Source: Pedobacter hiemivivus (GTDB lineage Bacteria > Bacteroidota > Bacteroidia > Sphingobacteriales > Sphingobacteriaceae). Taken from it: a DNA stretch of 64,000 nucleotides. A program made the translations under genes and the position numbers. The notes beneath the pieces were generated by a model. The model made no database searches, was not told the DNA's origin, and was given only the letters and a program-made list of their open reading frames with translations. Below, one piece after another: positions 54,284 through 63,074 of the stretch; position 1 is the stretch's first letter, and every line of letters begins with the position of its first letter. Location: the NCBI RefSeq assembly GCF_004331685.1, contig NZ_SJSM01000010.1, forward strand, positions 123,415-187,414, read 5' to 3'.

Positions 54284-55065
54284 TACAACCCTTAGCATAT
54301 ATACATCCTCAGGCGAAAATAGCCGATAATGTGGTTATTGAGCCCTTTGCTGTCATTCATAAAGATGTGGAGATCGGTGAGGGTACCTGGATTGGCTCTA
54401 ATGTGGTGATCATGGATGGTGCACGGATAGGCAAGAACTGCAGGATATTTCCTGGCTCTGTAATCTCCGGTGTTCCACAAGATTTAAAGTTTGCCGGAGA
54501 GGTGACTACGGCGGAAATTGGCGATAACACAACCATTCGTGAGTGTGTGACCATTAACAGGGGGACTAAAGATAAATGGAAGACTGTTATTGGCAGTAAT
54601 TGTTTGATTCAGGCTTATTCTCACATTGCGCATGATTGCGAGGTTGGAGATTACTGCATATTTTCGAATAGTACGACACTTGCTGGTCACATTACGATTG
54701 GTAATTACGTGGTTTTGGCAGGATTGGTGGCAATCCACCAGTTTGTAAAAGTGGGTTCGCATGCTTTTGTAACCGGTGGTTCATTGGTTAGAAAAGACGT
54801 CCCTCCATACGTTAAGGCCGCTAGAGAGCCTTTGTCGTACGCTGGAATCAACTCCGTTGGTTTGAGAAGAAGAGGGTTCTCTTCTGAAAAGATCAACGAG
54901 ATACAGGAAATTTACAGGGTTTTGTTTGTGAAACACAACAACGTAACCAAAGCGCTGGACATGATAGAAGCTGAATTTGCACCTACGGAGATCCGCGATG
55001 AGATTGTAGATTTCATCAGAAACTCTAACCGTGGCGTGATGAAAGGCTTTGGTTCGGGAAGTTAG
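54280..55065 (+). CDS. lpxA: UDP-N-acetylglucosamine acyltransferase
   Basis: First acyl transfer of lipid A synthesis. The 261 residues make a left-handed beta helix of hexapeptide repeats followed by a helical C-terminal domain. HPQAKIADNVVIEPFA opens the helix, and the catalytic His is in YSHIAHDCEVGDYCIFSN. SYAGINSVGLRRRGFS is a typical LpxA end segment. Follows lpxC in a 4-base overlap and precedes an ABC ATPase by 11 bases. Confidence 0.96.
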   Translation: MIQPLAYIHPQAKIADNVVIEPFAVIHKDVEIGEGTWIGSNVVIMDGARIGKNCRIFPGSVISGVPQDLKFAGEVTTAEIGDNTTIRECVTINRGTKDKWKTVIGSNCLIQAYSHIAHDCEVGDYCIFSNSTTLAGHITIGNYVVLAGLVAIHQFVKVGSHAFVTGGSLVRKDVPPYVKAAREPLSYAGINSVGLRRRGFSSEKINEIQEIYRVLFVKHNNVTKALDMIEAEFAPTEIRDEIVDFIRNSNRGVMKGFGSGS

Positions 55066-55076
55066 GATCCTGGTGA

Positions 55077-55691
55077 ATGACAATCGACTTAGCTAACGTT
55101 GGGAGAAGATTTAACCAGGAGTGGATTTTCAGGAATGTAGATTATTCGTTTCTTTCTGGAGAAAAATATGCAGTCTTAGGACCAAACGGTTCTGGTAAAT
55201 CTACTTTGTTGAGTGTCTTGCTAGGAAATTTATCTCCATCTGAAGGAACTATAAGTTACAAATCGGGGGTTGATATCCCCGTAGAGGAGATTTATAAATC
55301 CATCAGCTTTGCTGCGCCTTACCTCGATTTAATTGAAGAGTTTACACTTCAGGAAACCATTAACTTCCATTTTAAATTTAAAGCCTTTTACGAGGGTATG
55401 AACGCCGAATCGGTGTTAGATCTACTCGGACTTGCCAAATCGCAGGATAAGGCTTTAAAATACTTCTCTTCGGGAATGAAACAGCGCACCAAGCTTGTGC
55501 TGGCTTGTTGTTCCAATACTCCAATTCTTTTACTGGACGAGCCCACGTCTAACCTGGATCTGCAGGGAATGGGCTGGTACTTGCAGTTAATTGAGCGATT
55601 TTCGGTAAACCGAACGCTAATTATAGGCTCAAATCAAGAGTCGGAGTATTCCTTTTGTAACCATTTTGTGGAGTTGACGGATTATAAATAA
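55077..55691 (+). CDS. ABC transporter ATP-binding protein
   Basis: A single-cassette ATPase of 204 residues. Walker A is GPNGSGKSTLL, the signature is SSGMKQRTKL (family LSGGQ variant), and Walker B is ILLLDEPTSNLD. The chain is short; the region after the switch His is reduced (the usual H-loop TH is replaced by GSNQESE). No permease is nearby. Placement 11 bases after lpxA suggests cotranscription with the lipid A operon; a role in envelope traffic is only inference. Confidence 0.85.
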   Translation: MTIDLANVGRRFNQEWIFRNVDYSFLSGEKYAVLGPNGSGKSTLLSVLLGNLSPSEGTISYKSGVDIPVEEIYKSISFAAPYLDLIEEFTLQETINFHFKFKAFYEGMNAESVLDLLGLAKSQDKALKYFSSGMKQRTKLVLACCSNTPILLLDEPTSNLDLQGMGWYLQLIERFSVNRTLIIGSNQESEYSFCNHFVELTDYK

Positions 55692-55772
55692 GTAATATTT
55701 ATATTTGAAAACGGGCCAAAACGGGCTATTTGAGACTTAAAATGCTTTTATTAAATTATTTTTAAATTACTA

Positions 55773-55803
55773 TTGTGGAATCGATAAATAGTCTTTACCT
55801 TTG
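55773..55803 (+). promoter_or_regulatory. Bacteroidota promoter of efp
   Basis: TTG (55773-55775), 20 bases, then TACCTTTG (55796-55803). The start of transcription would be near 55810, with a leader of about 40 bases before the ATG at 55849. Confidence 0.6.
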
Positions 55804-55848
55804 CGGCACGAAAAAAGGCCGAAAGTTTAGGCACAATTTCAAAACAAA

Positions 55849-56409
55849 ATGGCAAAAGCATCAGAAGTAAAAAATGGGAACATACTTCGTTTCAACGGAG
55901 ATCTGGTACAAGTAGAGGAGTTTTTACATCGTACACCCGGAAATTTACGCGCTTTTTATCAAGCTAAGATGCGGAATGTGAAGACTGGTAAAACAGCTGA
56001 GTATAGGTTCCGTGTTGATGAAGAGGTTGAGATTTGCCGTGTTGAAACCAGCGATTACCAGTTTTTGTATGAAGATGGTGAAGCACTAGTAGTAATGGAC
56101 AATACTACATTTGAACAGTTTAACGTACCGAAAGCATTATTCGGTAAGAGTATTCGGTTCTTGAAAGAAGGAATGAATGTAATTATCGCATTTGAAAGTG
56201 AAGAGCCAATTATGGCGCAGACACCTTCTCATGTTGAATTAGAAATAACCTACTCGGAGCCTGCAGTTAAAGGCGATACTTCTACAAATGCATTGAAATA
56301 TGCGACGTTAGAGACAGGAGTAGAAATAAAAGTCCCAATGTTTATCAATCAGGGCGATAAAGTTAAGATTGATACACGTACTGGTGACTATGTTGAAAGA
56401 GTAAAATAA
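55849..56409 (+). CDS. efp: elongation factor P
   Basis: Enters ribosomes stalled at proline stretches and stimulates peptide bond formation. The 186 residues have the three beta-barrel domains of EF-P (E. coli 188). The acceptor-arm loop reads TPGNLRAF, with Asn32 at the tip, where E. coli and Bacillus EF-P have Lys and Pseudomonas-type EF-P Arg. KGDTSTNALKYATLETG, cited as KGDTSTN, and VPMFINQGDKVKIDTRTGDYVERV are standard. No modification enzyme gene is in the neighbourhood. Confidence 0.95.
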   Translation: MAKASEVKNGNILRFNGDLVQVEEFLHRTPGNLRAFYQAKMRNVKTGKTAEYRFRVDEEVEICRVETSDYQFLYEDGEALVVMDNTTFEQFNVPKALFGKSIRFLKEGMNVIIAFESEEPIMAQTPSHVELEITYSEPAVKGDTSTNALKYATLETGVEIKVPMFINQGDKVKIDTRTGDYVERVK

Positions 56410-56447
56410 GAATTTTCATAGTTTAGTTTTAGGTTTAGGTTGATTGT

Positions 56448-56481
56448 GGCTTCGGAGTGGTTCCCGAAGCCATCTTTTTTT
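56448..56481 (+). terminator. terminator of efp
   Basis: GGCTTCGG (56448-56455) pairs with CCGAAGCC (56464-56471) followed by ATCTTTTTTT. Confidence 0.88.
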
Positions 56482-56721
56482 ATGGGATTTTTTTGGGTTG
56501 AAAAATCAAATTATGCTTCTGAGGCTGGAACCTTTTGCCCAGAAGAAGGGCAAAACTGGGAAGCATTCTTGAGGGCTAAAATCAGTAAGAACTGCCGAAA
56601 AAATTCCTAGGCCTCTTCAGCACAATATTGATTTTTCTTTATGAGCCCAAACTGGGGCCATAAAAAAAGATAGATTCGGGGTTTTGTGTATATTTCAGGG
56701 CTTGTAGTTATATTTGTTTTG
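56482..56721. other. 240-base gap between the efp terminator and the cyclo-ligase gene
   Basis: Holds a perfect hairpin (TTTTGCCC 56533-56540 / GGGCAAAA 56548-56555, 7-base loop). A short motif AAACTGGG occurs twice. No known RNA class recognised and no promoter of the TTG-TAnnTTTG type that I could place with confidence. Confidence 0.35.
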
Positions 56722-57282
56722 ATGACAAAAGCAGAGATTAGAAAAGTTGCAACAATGCAGCGGAAATGGCTTTCTGAAGACCAGATTGAAGATTATAGTC
56801 TACAATTGCTAAGGCAATTCTCTTTGTTGGACTTCTCATCGGTTCGTACGATTCATGTATTCCTGCCTATTACGGAGAAGAAAGAACCAAATACTTTCCT
56901 TTTTATTGATTGGTTGAGCGTTAATTATCCGGAGATCAAGATCATAGTTCCAAGGGCTGATTTTGATACTGCATTGATAACGAATTATGTGTATCAGGGT
57001 AAGGATGGTCTGGTTAAGAATCTATACAATATTTTAGAGCCTGCACAGGGGGAGTTACATACCGGGGAAGTGGATCTTGTGCTTATTCCTATGTTGGCTT
57101 TTGACTTACGGGGTTATCGCGTAGGTTATGGTAAGGGTTTTTATGATCGGTTTTTGCAAAATATAGCAACTAAAAAGATTGGGCTATGCTTTTTTGACCC
57201 GGTTGAGCAGATCAGCGATGTGAACGAACATGATGTATGCCTGAATCTTTGCATTACCCCAAATAAAGTTTATTCATTTTAG
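56722..57282 (+). CDS. 5-formyltetrahydrofolate cyclo-ligase
   Basis: Converts 5-formyl-THF to 5,10-methenyl-THF using ATP. I chose ATG 56722 (186 residues); a frame to 56686 would add 12 residues with no family support. The ATP/folate motif is GYRVGYGKGFYDRFL with the preceding DLVLIPMLAFD. Length is normal for the YgfA family. Single gene between efp and the OmpA gene. Confidence 0.9.
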   Translation: MTKAEIRKVATMQRKWLSEDQIEDYSLQLLRQFSLLDFSSVRTIHVFLPITEKKEPNTFLFIDWLSVNYPEIKIIVPRADFDTALITNYVYQGKDGLVKNLYNILEPAQGELHTGEVDLVLIPMLAFDLRGYRVGYGKGFYDRFLQNIATKKIGLCFFDPVEQISDVNEHDVCLNLCITPNKVYSF

Positions 57283-57351
57283 GGGGTAACAAATATTAAC
57301 TTTTGCTGATATCTCTACAAACAGTTTGATTGTAAACTAAAGGAGAACGTT

Positions 57352-59142
57352 ATGAAAAGGTTAATATTAGTGGTACTGGCGGTTTTGTTAACCGGCGTTA
57401 CCTGGGCACAAAAGAAGTCGGATGCGACGATAAATAATAGTGGTAAACTTCAGATTTCGGCCTTTGGAGGCCTTAGTATGCCGCAGGGCAAATATAAAAA
57501 TGAGATTGGAAGAGCTAAGAACGGTTATTTTGGAGGCCTTGCGATAGATCAATATTTTAAAGGGAATAAATGGGGGATTGGTATTGATGCCCGGTTTTTG
57601 AACCATGATATCAGGAAATTTGACAGTGTATTTTTTGATAATGGGTACATCGCTACTGATTATGTAAATCACCCTTCTTTCCAACACATTGGAGTTAGTA
57701 TTGGTCCAACTTATAAATCTAATTTTGGTAAGCTAGATCTGGAAGCTTTTCTTCGTGGTGGTGTATTGTTTCAAGGATTTCCCCAATACAAAGAGTCTGT
57801 TTATGTAAACCAGGCCTCTGGTCCGCCACTTCCTTTATTCGATACGCAGTATACTAGCAATCCTAAGCGCATTACAAAGGCCTGGATGGGATTAGGCGGT
57901 CTTCGGATATCTTATGCGCTTAACGAGCATTGGGGCGTGTTTGCGCAGGCTGATTATTTGAGAACCTTCGGCAAAAGCTTTGGCAGCGACTCCAGTGAGT
58001 TTCATATCACTAAATACGCGGTAAAAAAAGCACTGACAGCTTCGGACGTGCTTACGGTAAACAATAATGCTATCACCAATATAAATACTTACTATGAAGA
58101 AACCCCTACTATTCAAAATACATATGTACAAGCCGTAAATGTTGGCTTTGGAATTAAATATACATTTGGCGCTAAACGTAAAGTTGCACCGGTAGCTCCA
58201 GCGACTAAAACGGTAGCTCCGCCAGTAAGTGCTGCACCTAAAGATATTTTGGTTGTAGTTAAGGATAAACAAACGGGCTTGGCTTTAAGTGGTGTTATCG
58301 TTAAAATCAGCAAAAATAACATTGACAATACCTCTATCAGCAATGCTGATGGTCAGGCTGAACGGGTTTTAAAAGCAGAAAAGGGTGCTTATCTGATCAC
58401 AGCTGTGAAAAATGGCATTGCAGCAGAGCCCGTGGCGATAAGTATTGCTGATTTTAACAATGCTGGTAATGTGATTTATAAAGAGATTTATCACGATGAC
58501 CCTAGATTTACCTTGATTGGAGAGACGGTTAGGGCTAATGATAACTCTAAATTGCCGGGTATTGGTACGGTACTGACTAATGCAACGAACAGTAAAAACA
58601 TGACTCAGATTTCTGATGGCGAGGCTAAATTTGTTTATCAGTTGGAGCAACAGTCTGATTACAATATTGTGGCCAATCAAGCAGGGAAATTTTCGCAAAC
58701 TGAAGGCGTGACCACAAAAGGGCTGGATAGAAGTAAAACGTTATATGTTACGCTGAAACTTGGGGTTAATAATTTGGATGCAGGGGCTGTCTTTGTTCTT
58801 AAGAATATCCATTATGACTTTGATAAGTCTTATATCAGACCAGATGCTGAGCGGATATTGGACAATTTGTTAAATGTGATGTCGCAAAACCCTACATTGA
58901 GAATCGAGCTATCATCTCATACGGATAGTCGTGGTAAGGATGCTTATAACATGCGTTTATCGCAACATAGGGCGGAGGCCGCTGTAAATTATTTGGTAAG
59001 CAAAGGTGTAGATCGCAACAGGATGGTGGCTAAAGGTTATGGGGAGACCCGTTTGCTGAACCGTTGTGGAAATGGCGTAGAATGTAGTGATGAGGAGCAT
59101 CAGGCGAATAGACGGACCGAAATAAAGGTTTTGAAGTATTAA
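57352..59142 (+). CDS. OmpA family outer membrane protein
   Basis: A 596-residue exported protein. Signal peptide LILVVLAVLLTGVTWA, then a beta-barrel-like N-terminal part of about 270 residues with alternating aromatic strands. A region with two carboxypeptidase-regulatory-like repeats follows (LALSGVIVKISKNN, SNADGQAERVLKAEKG). The C-terminal peptidoglycan-binding OmpA domain is at about 490-596 (HYDFDKSYIRPDAERILD, SSHTDSRGKDAYNMRLSQHRA). The start is preceded by AAAGGAG, a Shine-Dalgarno sequence that is uncommon in this phylum. Likely links the outer membrane to the cell wall. Confidence 0.9.
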   Translation: MKRLILVVLAVLLTGVTWAQKKSDATINNSGKLQISAFGGLSMPQGKYKNEIGRAKNGYFGGLAIDQYFKGNKWGIGIDARFLNHDIRKFDSVFFDNGYIATDYVNHPSFQHIGVSIGPTYKSNFGKLDLEAFLRGGVLFQGFPQYKESVYVNQASGPPLPLFDTQYTSNPKRITKAWMGLGGLRISYALNEHWGVFAQADYLRTFGKSFGSDSSEFHITKYAVKKALTASDVLTVNNNAITNINTYYEETPTIQNTYVQAVNVGFGIKYTFGAKRKVAPVAPATKTVAPPVSAAPKDILVVVKDKQTGLALSGVIVKISKNNIDNTSISNADGQAERVLKAEKGAYLITAVKNGIAAEPVAISIADFNNAGNVIYKEIYHDDPRFTLIGETVRANDNSKLPGIGTVLTNATNSKNMTQISDGEAKFVYQLEQQSDYNIVANQAGKFSQTEGVTTKGLDRSKTLYVTLKLGVNNLDAGAVFVLKNIHYDFDKSYIRPDAERILDNLLNVMSQNPTLRIELSSHTDSRGKDAYNMRLSQHRAEAAVNYLVSKGVDRNRMVAKGYGETRLLNRCGNGVECSDEEHQANRRTEIKVLKY

Positions 59143-59157
59143 AATGTACATAAAAGT

Positions 59158-59204
59158 AAAAAGGAGGTCCGTATCATAAGTCATGATGCGGGCCTCCTTT
59201 TATT
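59158..59204. terminator. bidirectional terminator between the OmpA and hutG genes
   Basis: AAAAGGAGG pairs with CCTCCTTTT with an inner ATCAT/ATGAT stem. It overlaps the end of hutG on the minus strand and is followed by Ts on the + strand. Confidence 0.8.
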
Positions 59205-60171
59205 TTTGCGACTTGATAAAATCGCTTATAAGATACGTTAGGGTCTTCGGGATGGCTTTAGACTGTCTGCCGTCAATTAAGGCAACAGCGCCCTCGCAAA
59301 TGTGTAAATACGCGTATTTTTTGGCTGAAGTTAATATCAACTTCCGGATTTCGTTTAAACTGAAGCCTGAAGGGGTCACTGCACTGGACAATACATTTTC
59401 TATGCAATCCATATCAAGTTCCAATCCTGTTGTAGTTCCTGTTTTTTTAACAAGATTATTCCATGCGGAAAAGATGGGCTGATCGCTTTTTAGAAGATCA
59501 TCAAAAAATACTGGATAGATATGTTGGTTTGCGGCTATGGTTTCAAGGATAGCGTTGTTGTTGTAGTTTTGGTGCAGTCCAAATATACCATAGCGGGTTA
59601 AGAAGCCATCTTTTATCGCATAACTGAACCCGTTGCCGCTATGTCTCCCGCTTGCAGGTCTTAAATCTGCATGTGCATCTATATTGATGACATCAATAGG
59701 GACTTTAAAGCCTAATGATGCTCCTTTGATAATTGGGTAGGCATTGTTGTGGCCACCACCGATAACAATGGGCGTTTTGCCTGCGGCAACTATCTTTTGA
59801 ATGATGGGGTAGACCAAGTCGTCGATCTCTGCTACTTTCTGCTGAAGATGGGGGATGCCCTCTTCTGAGGGCTCTGTAATAGCAAAATGGCCAAGAACTA
59901 GTAGCTCCTCGCCGTTAAAAAAGGGGGTGCTTTGTATGTTTAGGAGCGCTTTAAGGGTTGGCTCCCAGGTAGAGGCTGCACCTCCAATGCCATAATTGGC
60001 ACGTACGCCAATATCTTCGGGGATCCCAACCAGCACAAATTGAGCGCTTGAGCTTGCAATTTCATCTAGTGTGGCTACTGTTTGAACTTTCTGGCCCAAC
60101 TTAACTTCTCCCTCACGTAGATTGGTTAAGGCCAGGATTGCTGCAGCATTGTATAACTTAAGGCCGTCCAT
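59200..60171 (-). CDS. hutG: formimidoylglutamase (arginase superfamily)
   Basis: Hydrolyses N-formimino-L-glutamate to glutamate and formamide in histidine degradation. The 323-residue chain has the ureohydrolase metal ligands in IGGGHNNAYP, INIDAHADLR and LELDMDCI (D-x-D). The Gly-His-Ser-Gly segment (RHSGNGFSYAI) is of the HutG/agmatinase type. The position right after hutI supports HutG rather than arginase or agmatinase. Its ATG overlaps the hutI stop by one base. Confidence 0.9.
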   Translation of the reverse strand: MDGLKLYNAAAILALTNLREGEVKLGQKVQTVATLDEIASSSAQFVLVGIPEDIGVRANYGIGGAASTWEPTLKALLNIQSTPFFNGEELLVLGHFAITEPSEEGIPHLQQKVAEIDDLVYPIIQKIVAAGKTPIVIGGGHNNAYPIIKGASLGFKVPIDVINIDAHADLRPASGRHSGNGFSYAIKDGFLTRYGIFGLHQNYNNNAILETIAANQHIYPVFFDDLLKSDQPIFSAWNNLVKKTGTTTGLELDMDCIENVLSSAVTPSGFSLNEIRKLILTSAKKYAYLHICEGAVALIDGRQSKAIPKTLTYLISDFIKSQK

Positions 60172-61415
60172 TAGCTTATTTTGCCGTTTAATACGATGGT
60201 TTCTATTTGCGATTGGCCAAAGCTATAAGGCAGAAAAGCAAGGGAAGACATCGGTCTGGTTATAAACAGGTTGGCTTTTTTGCCTTTAGCAATACTTCCA
60301 ACTTCTGCGCTGAGTTCCATTGCAGCAGCTCCATTGATGGTGGCTGCGTTTATGGCTTCTTCCGGGCGCATCCGCAGTTTAATACAGGCTAAAGAAACTA
60401 CTAGATTCATGTTTCCGGAAGGAGTAGAACCAGGGTTATAATCTGTTGCTACGGCAACTGGAATGTTTGCATTGATTAGCCCTCTGGCATTGGCAAAAGG
60501 GATATTAATGTAGAATGAGCAGGAAGGTAGTAGCGTTGCGATGGTGTTGCTTGCTGCCAAGCTTTCAATCGCGGCATCATCTGTAGCTTCCAGATGGTCT
60601 ACAGAAATGGCCTGATGTTTTACGCCAACCTGTACACCGCCAGATACAGACAATTGATTGGCGTGTATTTTAGGCTTTAAGCCATATTTTGCGGCAGCTT
60701 GTAGCAACCTATCTGTGTCGTCCACAGAGAAAAAGCCATGCTCGCAAAATGTGTCCATATAATCCGCTAAACCTTCATCAGCGATTCTAGGGAGCATTTC
60801 TTCAATAATCAGTTTGATATAGCCCTCATGGTTATTTTTATATTCAGGTGGATAGGCATGGGCCGCGAGAAAAGAGGCTTTAATGGGAATTGAGAAGTTC
60901 TCTTTTAATCTGCGGATGACCTTGAGCATTTTTAATTCGCTATCAGTGCTAAGTCCGTAACCACTTTTTATTTCTACTGCTCCGGTGCCTTGTCTGGTCA
61001 TGTCGGTTAGACGTTGTGCTGCAGAATCATATAAATCGTCAGCTGTTGCTACTTGTAATTTCCTTGCCGAATTTAAGATGCCACCACCTGCTGCAGCAAT
61101 ATCTTCATAGCTTTTACCATCAATTTTCATCACAAACTCTTCCTCCCTTGAAGCAGCAAAGACGATATGTGTATGCGAATCGCACCATGAAGGGAAAACA
61201 AAACCACCATTGGCATCGTGTGTAACGATGTAATTGGGCAAATGATCCGGTAACTGGTCCATGGAGCCAAAGTCTTTTATTTTTCCACCTTCACATAAAA
61301 GCCATGCATTTTCTATTCCGGGAAGCTTTTGCATCTGGCTACCCCTTAAAAGGAGGGTGTTTTCTGGGTGTAAGCCAACTAGTGATCGGATATTGGTAAT
61401 GAGCAGGTCTGACAT
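60171..61415 (-). CDS. hutI: imidazolonepropionase
   Basis: Hydrolyses imidazolonepropionate to formiminoglutamate, the step before HutG. I chose ATG 61415 (414 residues); a longer frame to 61655 would run into the exonuclease gene. The amidohydrolase metal motif is SHTHIVFAASREEEF, followed by GTGAVEIKSGYGLS, HANQLSVSGGV, SVDHLEATDD and VATDYNPGSTPSGN. The start is 2 bases after the xth stop. hutH and hutU are not here. Confidence 0.93.
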   Translation of the reverse strand: MSDLLITNIRSLVGLHPENTLLLRGSQMQKLPGIENAWLLCEGGKIKDFGSMDQLPDHLPNYIVTHDANGGFVFPSWCDSHTHIVFAASREEEFVMKIDGKSYEDIAAAGGGILNSARKLQVATADDLYDSAAQRLTDMTRQGTGAVEIKSGYGLSTDSELKMLKVIRRLKENFSIPIKASFLAAHAYPPEYKNNHEGYIKLIIEEMLPRIADEGLADYMDTFCEHGFFSVDDTDRLLQAAAKYGLKPKIHANQLSVSGGVQVGVKHQAISVDHLEATDDAAIESLAASNTIATLLPSCSFYINIPFANARGLINANIPVAVATDYNPGSTPSGNMNLVVSLACIKLRMRPEEAINAATINGAAAMELSAEVGSIAKGKKANLFITRPMSSLAFLPYSFGQSQIETIVLNGKIS

Positions 61416-61417
61416 GA

Positions 61418-62188
61418 TTAAGGGTTTAATTCCAATAAAACAGGACAGTGATCGGAGTGAATGGCATCGGCCAGAATGGTTACATTTTTCAATTTCTCCA
61501 ACATTGGTTGTGTAGCCAGGTGGTAATCGATCCGCCAACCCAAGTTCTTTCCTCTGGAACCGGCTCTGAAACTCCACCAGGTATAATGGTGCGGATCTTT
61601 GTTGAAATGTCTGAAAGTATCGATGAAGCCGTTTGTTAAAAATAATTCCATCCACTCGCGTTCTTCAGGCAAGAAGCCGGAAGAATTGGCGTTTGATTTC
61701 GGGTTATGGATATCTATCGCAGTATGGCATATGTTGTAATCCCCAGAAATGATCATGTGAGGGTGTTCTTTGCGCAATTCATCGATATAGGTATCGAAGA
61801 ACCGCATAAATTCATACTTTTTAACTTGTCTTTCATCACCACTAGATCCAGAAGGCATGTAAAGGCTCATCAGCGAGAATCCGTCGAAATCGGCTCTTAA
61901 TATCCGCCCTTCTTTATCAATCCATTCTTCTCCACAACCATATTCAACATGATTTGGTTTTATTTTGGTAAGTATAGCAACACCGCTATACCCCTTTTTT
62001 TCGGCAGGAAACCAGTAGTGGTGGTAGCCCAATTGTTCTACTAAACCAAGGATTTCTGGTATTTGTGAGGGTAGTGCTTTAACTTCTTGCAGGCAAACCA
62101 TGTCGGCGTTAGTCTCTTGCAACCAGCCGATAAAGTTTTTGGTGGTAGCAGAGCGGATGCCATTTACGTTATAGGATATAATTTTCAT
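61418..62188 (-). CDS. xth: exodeoxyribonuclease III
   Basis: AP endonuclease and 3'-5' exonuclease of base excision repair. The 256 residues fit ExoIII: the N-terminal KIISYNVNGIRSA, LQEVKA (metal Glu), SLYMPSGS, ISGDYNICH (catalytic), and the C-terminal SDHCPVLLEL. It lies 17 bases downstream of the cyclophilin gene and 2 bases before hutI, so these four genes probably form one transcript. The name xthA/exoA is not fixed for this group. Confidence 0.93.
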   Translation of the reverse strand: MKIISYNVNGIRSATTKNFIGWLQETNADMVCLQEVKALPSQIPEILGLVEQLGYHHYWFPAEKKGYSGVAILTKIKPNHVEYGCGEEWIDKEGRILRADFDGFSLMSLYMPSGSSGDERQVKKYEFMRFFDTYIDELRKEHPHMIISGDYNICHTAIDIHNPKSNANSSGFLPEEREWMELFLTNGFIDTFRHFNKDPHHYTWWSFRAGSRGKNLGWRIDYHLATQPMLEKLKNVTILADAIHSDHCPVLLELNP

Positions 62189-62205
62189 TATCGTATGCTT
62201 GTTTT

Positions 62206-62928
62206 TTATGCTGTTAATGATGCTTTTTTTAATGCTTTAGCTTGTTTAGCAAATTCTTTTTCTAGCTTTTTTGCTTCACGACGTTTTAAAACGGTAATGG
62301 TCATTTTTACGTCGGTTATGGGCCTGTTGTTGCCGTCGGTCTCCATAACTGCAATTTTATCTACCAGTTCAATGCCTTTTACAATTTCTCCGTAAACGGT
62401 ATAGCTTTTATCTAAATGGGGGGTGCCACCCAGTGTTTTATAAATTGCTCTTTGCGATTCTGGAAGTTTAAATTTCAGGCGGTTTTTCTCTAGCGCGTCC
62501 AATTGTTCATCCGTAAATTTTTTACCTTGTACCAGGTAAAACTGACTGCCGCTGGATGCTTTTTCCGGGTTGTCGTCTCTTGCTGCGGCCAGCACTCCTT
62601 TTTTATGAAAAAGACTGTCACGAAATTCGGCAGGAACGGTGTAGCCTACGGTTCCTTCACCCAATAGGGCCCCTTTAACGGCGGTCTTTGAGTCTGGATC
62701 ACCGCCTTGGATCATAAAATCTTTGATCACCCGGTGAAATAAAGTTCCGTTATAAGTCCCTTTTTCGGTTAATTTTAGGAAGTTGTCACGGTGTTGTGGA
62801 GTTTCGTTGTACAGCTGGATAATGCATTCGCCCAGGTCTGTTTTTATTTTAACGTATTGGTGTTTTGGCTTTGCTGAAAAGGCGGAAATAAAGCACGCAC
62901 AAAGTATTAGGGTAATATAATTCTTCAT
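62206..62928 (-). CDS. cyclophilin-type peptidyl-prolyl isomerase, exported
   Basis: Proline isomerase of the cyclophilin fold. The 240 residues start with a signal peptide (ITLILCACFISAFSA). The active site is visible: FHRVIKDFMIQGGDP (with catalytic Arg), SGSQFYLVQGK and YTVYGEIVKGIELVD. A Lys-rich C-terminal tail follows. First gene of the xth-hutI-hutG run; a repair or folding role for the exported protein is independent of those genes. Confidence 0.92.
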   Translation of the reverse strand: MKNYITLILCACFISAFSAKPKHQYVKIKTDLGECIIQLYNETPQHRDNFLKLTEKGTYNGTLFHRVIKDFMIQGGDPDSKTAVKGALLGEGTVGYTVPAEFRDSLFHKKGVLAAARDDNPEKASSGSQFYLVQGKKFTDEQLDALEKNRLKFKLPESQRAIYKTLGGTPHLDKSYTVYGEIVKGIELVDKIAVMETDGNNRPITDVKMTITVLKRREAKKLEKEFAKQAKALKKASLTA

Positions 62929-63045
62929 TGTCAGTTTAATTACCCGGCTAAGTTAAGTTAAATCTACTTTATTCAATAGGGCGCATTAAAATGTTAAGCA
63001 TAGTCTTTCTTATCATAGATCAACAATTGGGGCGGATATTCGTTA

Positions 63046-63053
63046 TAGCTTTG
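63046..63053 (+). promoter_or_regulatory. -7 element for the YceI gene
   Basis: TAGCTTTG matches TAnnTTTG and lies 21 bases before the ATG. A -33 TTG (63027-63029) is 16 bases away, a little too near. Confidence 0.45.
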
Positions 63054-63074
63054 TAACTTATTAATTTAAAGATT

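Noticed and set aside
61416..61655. 80-residue N-terminal extension of HutI
   Set aside because: It lies within the xth gene on the same strand in another frame and lacks family similarity.
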